DNA of 5,570 bases from Deltaproteobacteria bacterium (GTDB lineage Bacteria; JAUYMQ01), in contig JAUYMQ010000159.1 in the NCBI GenBank assembly GCA_030698575.1, positions 1-5,570 on the forward strand, written 5' to 3'. This document shows positions 1-5,570 of this stretch, in pieces. Below the pieces are notes generated by a model. That model saw only the letters and a list, made by a program, of their open reading frames with translations. It was not told the DNA's origin and made no database searches. The stretch's first letter is position 1. Every line of letters begins with the position of its first letter. Both the position numbers and the translations under genes were made by a program.

Positions 1-738
1 CTCGAGCACGCCGCCGCGCCCCTCCACCTCGTACCGCTCCCCTTCCGCCAGCGACTGCCGCAGGTAGTGGCCCGCCAGGATGGCGCGCACGACCTCGCGC
101 GAACCGAGCGCGAAGGCCAGCGAGACGCCGAGGCCGAAGGCCGCAAGGAGCGCCGTCACTCCGGTGACGAGTATCTGCGTGTCGATCCCAAGCTGTTCGG
201 CGCCCAGGATGCCCACGATGAAGATCGAGATGACGCGCGCCGCCGACCCGAGCTGACGCGGAAAGGCGAACTGCGCGGCGGCGGCGGCCGAGCTCGTCAC
301 GTTTCCCACGAAGCGGGCGAAGAGCAGCCCGATGATGACGATGAGCGCCGTCGCGACGAGTTTGGGGAGGTAGGCGATGAGGCGGTCGATGGTTCCCGTC
401 ACGGCCGTGAGATGAAGCGTCTCGAACGCCGAGAGCACGAAGATGAGCATCAGGAACCAGAACAGTACCAGCGCGATGAGATCCGAGAGTTTCCGTCCCA
501 CGCCAGCCCCGCGAAGCGTCTCGGCGATGCCCAGCCGCTCCACCGTGCGGTTCAGCCCCATGCGATCGAGCAGCCTCCGTGAAACGATCTCGAGGACCTT
601 CGAAACCCCCCATCCAACGGCGAGAATCGCGATGGCGCCGACGACGTTCGGCGCGAAGCCGGCCAGCGTCCGGCCCATCTCCGTGAACGAGGAAACGAGA
701 ATCTCGCGCCACGCCTCCAGATCGAACACGCCATTCAT
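1..738 (-). CDS. MscS/CmpX-type mechanosensitive ion channel family protein, N-terminal 246 residues (3' end beyond window)
   Basis: Translating the minus strand from the ATG at 738 gives 246 codons with no stop, running off the window edge. The protein starts MNGVFDLEAWREILVSSF. It has about five hydrophobic segments, near residues 29-49, 87-107, 124-146, 167-184 and 188-212. The repeated pattern of an amphipathic lead-in followed by a G/A/V-rich helix resembles the conserved TM-helix repeats of small MscS-related channels such as CmpX. The last segment (residues 197-212, LLAAFGLGVSLAFALG, then SREVVRAILAGHYLR) resembles the glycine/alanine-rich pore helix TM3 of MscS. It leads into EGERYEVEGRGGVLE, which looks like the start of the MscS beta domain. 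The expected role is an inner-membrane channel or tension-sensing membrane protein. The start is well supported: GGAGGT lies 5 bases upstream of the ATG. The gene has the same strand as treY but is separated from it by a repeat and a possible promoter. Family assignment is by recognition of pattern only; ion selectivity and gating cannot be judged. Confidence 0.85.
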   Translation of the reverse strand, partial: MNGVFDLEAWREILVSSFTEMGRTLAGFAPNVVGAIAILAVGWGVSKVLEIVSRRLLDRMGLNRTVERLGIAETLRGAGVGRKLSDLIALVLFWFLMLIFVLSAFETLHLTAVTGTIDRLIAYLPKLVATALIVIIGLLFARFVGNVTSSAAAAAQFAFPRQLGSAARVISIFIVGILGAEQLGIDTQILVTGVTALLAAFGLGVSLAFALGSREVVRAILAGHYLRQSLAEGERYEVEGRGGVLE

Positions 739-743
739 GTGGC

Positions 744-749
744 ACCTCC
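744..749 (-). promoter_or_regulatory. Strong Shine-Dalgarno for the channel gene
   Basis: On the minus strand GGAGGT is followed by GCCAC and then the ATG at 738. This perfect anti-16S match with 5-base spacing fixes that start over the out-of-frame ATG at 734, whose frame gives a short arginine/serine-rich product that ends at 552. Confidence 0.8.
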
Positions 750-775
750 ATGGGACAAGCGGAACCCACTGCTAC

Positions 776-805
776 AGAATAGTGTCACAAGCAGGGAATG
801 ATCAA
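776..805 (-). promoter_or_regulatory. Candidate sigma-70-like promoter for the channel gene
   Basis: On the minus strand TTGATC (805-800) is followed by an 18-base spacer and TATTCT (781-776). Each hexamer matches the sigma-70 consensus at 4 of 6 positions. Transcription would start near 769, giving a leader of about 30 bases that contains the strong ribosome binding site. The stretch is noticeably more AT-rich than the surrounding coding DNA. This is a by-eye match only. The sigma-factor preferences of this organism are unknown. Confidence 0.3.
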
Positions 806-821
806 GCAGGCCGCGGCGCTA

Positions 822-961
822 CGCATGTCATTGCGAGGAGGGCCGCCCGAGGACCCGCGCGACGCGCGGGCCGAGAAAACTCTTGGAACGCCCGACGAAG
901 CAATCCCCTTCGCGCTTGCCGGGAGATTGCTTCGTCGCTTCGCTCCTCGCAATGACATGCG
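822..961. repeat. 140-bp palindromic interspersed repeat of the CATTGCGAGGAG...GACGAAGCAATC type (MITE/REP-like)
   Basis: The element is bounded by an exact 19-bp inverted repeat, 822-840 (CGCATGTCATTGCGAGGAG) and 943-961. Inside it are a second perfect inverted repeat of 13 bp, 893-905 (CGACGAAGCAATC) and 925-937, with a 19-base loop, and a GC hairpin at 854-870 (CCCGCGC, GAC, GCGCGGG). I recognise the sequence as a widespread bacterial repeat. When translated it yields the well-known spurious peptides CHCEERSDEAI and SLRGAKRRSNL, and both appear here on the minus strand. It encodes no transposase, so if mobile it would need one in trans. It fills most of the space between treY (stop at 981) and the channel gene. 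No convincing target-site duplication is visible. It has no U-tract after a stem, so it is not an obvious intrinsic terminator, although a transcript through it would be highly structured. Confidence 0.85.
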
Positions 962-980
962 ACGGTGCGCATCCGAACGG

Positions 981-3656
981 CTAGCGCGGCGCGAGAAGCG
1001 CGACGGGGAGCGTGCGGAAGACGTCTCGCAGCGGCAGGGTGGGCGCGCCGTTCGCACTGTCGGTCTCGATCGCGGCGCCCGTCAACTGATCGATCCAGTG
1101 GCACGGCGCCGTTTCGGGAAGATCGATGCGCGCGTCTCCCCAGGCTTCGCCCGTCACCCGTCCGGTGACTTCGCCAGAAGCCCGGCCACCCGCTTCTGCC
1201 ACGCGCGTGAACATCCGCCCCGCGGCCGCCACGCACCACGCGCCTTCACGCGCGCGAGCGAAGCCGCACACGCTTCCTGCCTGCGCGCCGCGCGCCGTGA
1301 GCGGCAGGTAGTCGCCGCGGGCGTAAAGTGCTGCGTTCGCCCGCCGGTGGGCGAGTGCCGCGCGCATGACGTGAAGCTTGATCCGCCCGTCGCGCCAGGT
1401 GTGAAGCAGCCGGGCCGCCAGCGCGCCGCGATCGGCTTCCCCTTCCAGCGCTTCCACCGCCGCCCGGCGCGCCGCGTAATCCACGGGGCGACGGTTATCC
1501 GGATCGACCAGCCGGAAGTCCCAGAACTCGGTCCCCTGATAAAAATCGGGAACGCCGGGCGAGGCAATCTTGAGAACGAGCTGCGAGAGGGAGTTCAGCG
1601 CCCCCGGCCAGGCAATGCGATCGTGGAAGCGCTCCAGATCGTCGATGAACGGGCCGGCGCCGGCGCCGCCAAGAATGTCCTGGACAAAGCCGTCGACCGC
1701 GGCCTCGTAGTCCTCGCGCGCGTCGATCCAGCGCGTGTGGACCTTCGCCTCACGAAGCGCCTTTCGCATGAACTCCCGAATGCGGCCGGCGAACCGCTCC
1801 CGCGCGGCCCCATCCGGCGGCGTGAGGGGCCAGGCGCCCACGATGGTCTGGTAGAGCAAGTACTCCTCGTTCGCGTCCGGCGCGAGCCCGCCGTCAACTG
1901 CCCTTCTGAAACCCCGGTTCAGCTCCCGCCAGCGCCCCACCGCCGCCTCCCAGGTCTCGGGCATCTCGGTGAGCACGTCGACGCGCGCGCGCGTGTCTTC
2001 GCCGCGCTTGGTGTCGTGCGTGGAGGTCGCGAGCAGCCCGTCGGGCCAGCGCGCCCGGCGATGTGCGTTGCGCGCGTGGAACGCCCCGGGTGAGACGCCC
2101 GCGTGCGCGGGTTCGCCCCCGACTTCGTTCAGCGAGAGGAGCGCCACGTGCCGGTAGAACAACGTATCCTCCACGCCCTTGGCCATGATGGGCGCGGTGA
2201 GCTGCTGGAAGCGGACGACGAAGTCGAGGCGCGCGGCGCCCTCGTCCGACGAACTGTCGGGCGGCGCCGCGGGATCGATCGCGCGGGCGACGAAGTCGAA
2301 GGCCGCCGCGGAAACTTCGGCATGGCGTGCGCGCGCGGCGGCAAAGGCTTCCCGCACGTAGCCCTGCTCGGGCGCTGCGAACCCGGCGTCGCCCCGGCGC
2401 AGGTAGGTCCGGTAGACGGGAAAGCAGGCGATGACGGCGATGAGCGCAGCCCGCAGATCGGGCTCCGAAGGGGCGCCGCTGTCACGTCCGGGCCGTGGCA
2501 GCGCAGCCAGGCGGCGCACCAGCCCCGCCAGTTCGGCCGGAAAGCGCGACTCCAGGACCTCGCGCTTGCACGCGCGGGCGAAATCATCGAACGGCACGTC
2601 GCTTCCGGTGATCCGGCTGTAGGAGATCCGGATGGCGCGGGCGCCCTGCGGATCGACGAAGAGGCCGTTCAGATCGTTCAGGAACTCGTAGCCGGTCGTT
2701 CCGTGCACCGCCCAGTCGTCGCGCAACCGCTCTTCGCCGGCGAGAATCTTCTCGGCTACGACGTAGAGGGCGCGCGCGTCGCCGCCCCCGGGCAACGCGC
2801 TCCCCGCCGCCCGCGCGCAGCCCGCCTGCAAATCTCGGAAGTAGCCCGTCGGGTCGGCCAGCCCGTCGGGATGATCGATCCGGACGCCGGTAACCCAGCC
2901 CTCCCCCACCCAGCGAAAGACTTCCGCGTGTACGGCGGCGAAGACCTCCGGATCCTCGACCCGCAGGCCGGCGAGATGCGAGATGTCGAAGAAGCGGCGG
3001 TAGTTGATGCGTCGCAGGCCGTCGCGCCAGTAGGCCAGCACGTAGTGCTGCGCCGACAGGATCGACTCCAGCTCCTTGCCGCCGGCGCGCCCGTCCGCGA
3101 TCAGTTCGCGCAGCGCATCGGTGCTCTCCGGCGAGACCGGAAAGGGGCGATCGAAGTAGCGGATGACGGGCCGGTCACCCTCGAGCGCAGGCTTGAGTTC
3201 ACCCCGCGCCAGGACCTCGGCGAGAGGCGCGCCGAGCACCGGGAGCAGGACCTTCCCTCGAAGGGCCTCGTCGGGCGGGCGCCAGTCGATGTCGAAGTAG
3301 CGCGCGTACCGTGAGCCCTCGCCGTTCGTCAGCACGTCCTCCCACCAGGCGTTCGACGGATCGGCGATGCCCATGTGATTCGGAACGAGATCGAGCAGGA
3401 GCCCCATGCCGCGCGCGCGCAGCGCGCCGGCGAGGCGCGCGAGATCCTCCGGCGCGCCCAGCAGGGGGTTCAGGCGTCCGTAGTCGGTCGCATCGTAGCC
3501 GTGCGTGCTTCCGGCGCGCGCCTGGAAGAGCGGCGAGGCGTAGAGATCGGTGATTCCGAGCGATTCGAGGTAGGGCACGAGGCGCAGCGCCGCATCGAGC
3601 GGAAACTCGCCGTTGAACTGGAAGCGGTAGGTGGCGACTGGGGTGCGGACTGGCAT
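981..3656 (-). CDS. treY: Malto-oligosyltrehalose synthase (GH13, EC 5.4.99.15)
   Basis: This is an 891-residue cytoplasmic enzyme. It converts the reducing-end maltose unit of malto-oligosaccharides into a trehalosyl end, the first step of the TreY-TreZ pathway. The TreY-type N-terminus is clear (TYRFQF at 9-14; ASPLFQARAGSTHGYDATDY at 40-59). The GH13 regions follow in order: region I LDLVPNHM at 88-95; region II GVRIDHPDGLADP at 257-269 with predicted nucleophile Asp261; region III VVAEKIL at 299-305 with predicted acid/base Glu302; region IV ATSTHDTKRGEDTRAR at 543-558 with Asp548. The late TreY motif PGVPDFYQGTEFWDFRLVDP lies at 700-719. Length is within the broad family range. The frame extends upstream to 3782, but those 42 extra arginine-rich residues overlap the end of treZ and are not TreY-like, so I start at the ATG at 3656. 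A GTG at 3659 is an alternative. The stop is TAG. The gene lies 13 bases downstream of treZ. Confidence 0.96.
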   Translation of the reverse strand: MPVRTPVATYRFQFNGEFPLDAALRLVPYLESLGITDLYASPLFQARAGSTHGYDATDYGRLNPLLGAPEDLARLAGALRARGMGLLLDLVPNHMGIADPSNAWWEDVLTNGEGSRYARYFDIDWRPPDEALRGKVLLPVLGAPLAEVLARGELKPALEGDRPVIRYFDRPFPVSPESTDALRELIADGRAGGKELESILSAQHYVLAYWRDGLRRINYRRFFDISHLAGLRVEDPEVFAAVHAEVFRWVGEGWVTGVRIDHPDGLADPTGYFRDLQAGCARAAGSALPGGGDARALYVVAEKILAGEERLRDDWAVHGTTGYEFLNDLNGLFVDPQGARAIRISYSRITGSDVPFDDFARACKREVLESRFPAELAGLVRRLAALPRPGRDSGAPSEPDLRAALIAVIACFPVYRTYLRRGDAGFAAPEQGYVREAFAAARARHAEVSAAAFDFVARAIDPAAPPDSSSDEGAARLDFVVRFQQLTAPIMAKGVEDTLFYRHVALLSLNEVGGEPAHAGVSPGAFHARNAHRRARWPDGLLATSTHDTKRGEDTRARVDVLTEMPETWEAAVGRWRELNRGFRRAVDGGLAPDANEEYLLYQTIVGAWPLTPPDGAARERFAGRIREFMRKALREAKVHTRWIDAREDYEAAVDGFVQDILGGAGAGPFIDDLERFHDRIAWPGALNSLSQLVLKIASPGVPDFYQGTEFWDFRLVDPDNRRPVDYAARRAAVEALEGEADRGALAARLLHTWRDGRIKLHVMRAALAHRRANAALYARGDYLPLTARGAQAGSVCGFARAREGAWCVAAAGRMFTRVAEAGGRASGEVTGRVTGEAWGDARIDLPETAPCHWIDQLTGAAIETDSANGAPTLPLRDVFRTLPVALLAPR

Positions 3657-3672
3657 CACGCGTCGAGCCTCA
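3657..3672 (-). promoter_or_regulatory. treZ-treY junction with weak Shine-Dalgarno overlapping the treZ stop
   Basis: The minus strand reads TGAGGCTCGACGCGTG and then the ATG of treY. The only nearby SD-like tetramer is GAGG, which shares bases with the treZ stop codon TGA. It sits 11 bases from the ATG at 3656 and 8 bases from the in-frame GTG at 3659, so spacing slightly favours GTG. Either way, ribosomes finishing treZ would release next to the treY start, which points to translational coupling. No promoter or terminator fits in the 13-base gap. Confidence 0.5.
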
Positions 3673-5538
3673 AGCCGGCGCGCCCCCCTCCCGGCGGTAC
3701 AGCGCGCAGGAGAGCGGCGGGAAATCCACCTTGCAACCGGACCCGCCCGGCGGCGCTCCCGCAAGCGTTTCGGGCAGGGCACTCCCGCCGCCGCGCCAGG
3801 CGGGGTCGGCGCTGTCGAGGATCTTGCGCCAGCGCCCTTCCGGAACTTCGAGCGGAAGCGAGGCCGCGGCGCGGCCGAAGTGGAAGAACGCCGTCACGGC
3901 GTCGCCCCCGCCCCAGCGACGCATCGTGAGGAGACGTTCGGGATCTCGCGCGCGCGCCTCGAGCGCGCCCTCGGCGCCCGGCGCGAGCGCGGGAAGCGCG
4001 CGGCGAAGCTCAATCAGCCGCTTGTAGAAAGCGAGCAGCGTCTTGTGCGGCTCCTTCCCGCGAAGCGCGGGATCGGGCCGCGATCGTTCAAAGGTGGACT
4101 CGGCCTGGGGATCGGGCGCCTCGCCCGCCCAGGCGAAGGCGGCGAACTCCGCGCGCCTGCCGGCCCGCACGGCCTCGACCAGCGCCGGATCGCCGTGGCT
4201 CACGAAATAGAGGAAGGGCGCCGGGTCGCCGTACTCCTCCCCCATGAACAGCAGCGGAACGTAAGGCGAGAGCAGCACCGTGGCGGCGGCCAGCTTCAGC
4301 CCCTCGAAGGAGACGAGCGTGCCCAGCCGATCGCCGTGCATGCGGTTGCCGATCTGATCGTGATTCTGCGCGAAGACGACGAACTGCCGCGGCGGCAGAT
4401 CACGCGCCGGGTTTCCGTGGCGGCGCTTCCGGTAGATCGAGTGCCGGCCGTTGTAGACGAAGCGCTCACGGAGCGCCCGCTCAAGGTGCGCCGTCTCGCC
4501 GAAGTCCTCGTAGTAGCCCGCCGTCTCGCCGGTGAGCAGCGCGTGAAGCGCGTGATGGAAGTCGTCGCTCCACTGCGCGTCGAGCCCGAGGCCGCCCGCC
4601 TCGCGGGGGCGGATGACGCGGCTGTCGTTCAGATCGCTCTCGGCGATGAGCAGGACTTCGCGCCCGCACGCCTTCCCGTAGTCGTGCACGGCGTCGCCCA
4701 GCTCCCGCAGGAACGGCTCGGCGCTGAAATCACAAATGCCGTGGATGGCGTCGAGGCGCAGGGCGTCGATGTGGCAGTCGCCGGCCCAGTAGAGCGCGTT
4801 CTCGATGAAATAGCGGCGGACCTCGTCGCTCAACGGCCCGTCGAAGTTCAGCGCCCGTCCCCAGGGGGTCTCGTAGCGATCGGTGAAGTACGGGCCGTAC
4901 TCACCGAGATAGTTCCCATCGGGGCCGAGGTGGTTGTAGACGACGTCGAGCACCACGGCCATGCCGCGGGCGTGACATGCGTCGACGAGTCGCCGGAGCC
5001 CCGCCGGGCCGCCGTAACTGTTCTGGGCGGCGAAGGGGAAGACTCCGTCGTAGCCCCAGTTGCGCGCGCCCGGAAACTGCGCGACCGGCATCAGCTCGAT
5101 GGCGGTAACGCCCAGATCGCGCAGGGCATCGAGGCGCGGGATAACGGCGTCGAAGGTCCCCTGGGGCGTGAAGACGCCGACGTGAAGCTCGTAGAGGAGA
5201 TAGTCCGCGAGCGGAAGGCCGCCCCAGGCGACGTCGGTCCAGGCGAAGGCGCGGTCGTCGACCCCGGAGGGGCCGTGCACGCCTTCGGGCTGCAGGCGCG
5301 AGGCCGGGTCGGGGCGCTCGCGATCGCCGTCGAGGCGGTAGCGGTAGCGGCTGCCGGGCGGGGCTTCTTCGATTACGCCCTGGTGATAGCCATGCGCGGC
5401 GGCCGCCAGCGCGACCGCCCGGGGTTCGGGATGCTCGAAGACGACCTCGACGCGCTCCGCCGAGGGCGCCCAGAGACGGAAGGACGTCCGGCCGCTTCCC
5501 TCATGCAGCGCTCCGAGCGTAAGCGACGGCACCCTCAC
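3670..5538 (-). CDS. treZ: Malto-oligosyltrehalose trehalohydrolase (GH13, EC 3.2.1.141)
   Basis: This is a 622-residue cytoplasmic enzyme. It hydrolyses the alpha-1,4 bond next to the trehalosyl end made by TreY and releases trehalose. The N-terminal beta-sandwich (E-set/CBM48-like) begins at FRLWAPSAERVEVVF, residues 20-34. The GH13 barrel starts around YELHVGVFTPQGTF (116-129). Catalytic regions are intact: region I DVVYNH at 198-203; region II DALRLDAIHGI at 258-268 with predicted nucleophile Asp263; region III LIAESDLNDSRVI at 297-309 with predicted acid/base Glu300; region IV AQNHDQIGNR at 390-399 with Asp394. The segment FMGEEYGDPAPFLYFVSHGD (431-450) is typical of TreZ and separates it from branching enzyme. 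The C-terminal beta domain ends at REGGAPA. The start is a GTG at 5538 whose first bases form a GTGA overlap with an upstream frame. That frame's stop supports this start. However, the treZ frame itself stays open to the window edge, so a more upstream start cannot be excluded. Confidence 0.95.
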   Translation of the reverse strand: MRVPSLTLGALHEGSGRTSFRLWAPSAERVEVVFEHPEPRAVALAAAAHGYHQGVIEEAPPGSRYRYRLDGDRERPDPASRLQPEGVHGPSGVDDRAFAWTDVAWGGLPLADYLLYELHVGVFTPQGTFDAVIPRLDALRDLGVTAIELMPVAQFPGARNWGYDGVFPFAAQNSYGGPAGLRRLVDACHARGMAVVLDVVYNHLGPDGNYLGEYGPYFTDRYETPWGRALNFDGPLSDEVRRYFIENALYWAGDCHIDALRLDAIHGICDFSAEPFLRELGDAVHDYGKACGREVLLIAESDLNDSRVIRPREAGGLGLDAQWSDDFHHALHALLTGETAGYYEDFGETAHLERALRERFVYNGRHSIYRKRRHGNPARDLPPRQFVVFAQNHDQIGNRMHGDRLGTLVSFEGLKLAAATVLLSPYVPLLFMGEEYGDPAPFLYFVSHGDPALVEAVRAGRRAEFAAFAWAGEAPDPQAESTFERSRPDPALRGKEPHKTLLAFYKRLIELRRALPALAPGAEGALEARARDPERLLTMRRWGGGDAVTAFFHFGRAAASLPLEVPEGRWRKILDSADPAWRGGGSALPETLAGAPPGGSGCKVDFPPLSCALYRREGGAPA

Positions 5539-5570
5539 GAAGTCTTCCCGCCGGACTCTCCGGCCCCCTC
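5535..5570 (-). CDS. C-terminal tail of an upstream reading frame overlapping treZ by GTGA (partial)
   Basis: On the minus strand, one frame from the window edge reads EGAGESGGKTS and ends at a TGA (5537-5535). That stop shares bases with the treZ GTG start, forming GTGA. Such four-base overlaps are typical of adjacent genes in one operon. The visible tail is a polar, glycine-rich end with no recognisable domain. By analogy with other trehalose operons, the gene could be a glycogen-debranching enzyme (treX/glgX), an amylomaltase or a branching enzyme, but nothing visible here shows this. With only 11 residues, the frame could also be chance. Confidence 0.45.
   Translation of the reverse strand, partial: EGAGESGGKTS

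Noticed and set aside
67-582. Plus-strand frame MARQDGAHDLART... and the overlapping plus frame at 443-955
   Set aside because: Both are highly charged or low-complexity sequences antisense to the channel gene, with no ribosome binding site or domain. The minus strand gives a coherent membrane protein.
893-937. Intrinsic terminator for treY in the inner inverted repeat
   Set aside because: The 13-bp stem is strong, but the base of the stem is followed on the treY strand by GGCGTTCC and not a run of T. It belongs to the repeat's own palindrome.
822-961. CRISPR array or small structured RNA gene
   Set aside because: There are no regularly spaced direct repeats. The symmetry is entirely inverted and matches a known type of dispersed repeat.
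785-1057. Minus-strand short frame giving MSLRGAKRRSNLP and ending in RNDM-like sequence, and the related frame with CHCEERSDEAI (802-1239)
   Set aside because: These are the classic spurious translations of the interspersed repeat at 822-961, not genes. The second also runs through treY in the wrong frame.
1981-1993. Alternating GC tracts (also near 3413-3430) as Z-DNA or regulatory sites
   Set aside because: They lie within treY codons for arginine and alanine and are what GC-rich codon use produces. Nothing else marks them.
798-2093. 431-codon plus-strand open frame antisense to treY
   Set aside because: It is arginine/proline-rich with no recognisable domain, begins inside the repeat region, and lies opposite a frame carrying all TreY motifs. 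Long antisense frames are expected in GC-rich coding DNA.
2103-3314. 403-codon plus-strand open frame antisense to treY
   Set aside because: It is opposite the catalytic core of TreY, has a low-complexity composition and no family resemblance. It is a shadow of the codon bias of the real gene.
3657-3782. N-terminal extension of TreY (42 residues upstream of the ATG at 3656)
   Set aside because: It is arginine-rich, unlike TreY, and lies inside the treZ coding sequence in a different frame. TreY similarity begins just after the ATG at 3656.

Overview
The window is a compact, GC-rich stretch of bacterial DNA in which every gene I can support lies on the minus strand. The order of transcription runs from high to low coordinates. 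First comes the tail of an unidentified upstream reading frame (5535-5570). It is followed by treZ (malto-oligosyltrehalose trehalohydrolase, 3670-5538) and treY (malto-oligosyltrehalose synthase, 981-3656). An intergenic region of about 240 bases follows, holding a 140-bp palindromic interspersed repeat (822-961). Last is the 5' part of an MscS/CmpX-type mechanosensitive channel gene (1-738), cut off by the left edge of the window.

TreY and TreZ are the two enzymes of the TreY-TreZ route to trehalose. TreY rearranges the reducing-end alpha-1,4 bond of a malto-oligosaccharide or glycogen chain into an alpha,alpha-1,1 bond. TreZ then cuts off free trehalose. The genes are tightly packed: treZ starts at a GTG overlapping the upstream frame's stop codon (GTGA), and only 13 bases separate the treZ stop from the treY ATG. 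This looks like one translationally coupled operon that probably continues beyond the right edge. All catalytic GH13 residues I looked for are present in both proteins, so both appear functional.

The channel gene has its own strong Shine-Dalgarno and a plausible sigma-70-like promoter, so it is probably a separate transcription unit. Trehalose is a compatible solute and MscS-type channels release solutes on hypo-osmotic shock, so the neighbourhood has a possible osmoadaptation theme. That link is inference only.

The organism cannot be named from this window. High GC, a TreY/TreZ pair and the CATTGCGAGGAG...GACGAAGCAATC repeat, which occurs in several proteobacterial and environmental bacterial lineages, suggest a free-living, probably Gram-negative bacterium. 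I found no evidence of a novel system. The most useful observations are the channel gene at the left edge, the repeat and its spurious ORFs, and the coupled starts of treZ and treY.
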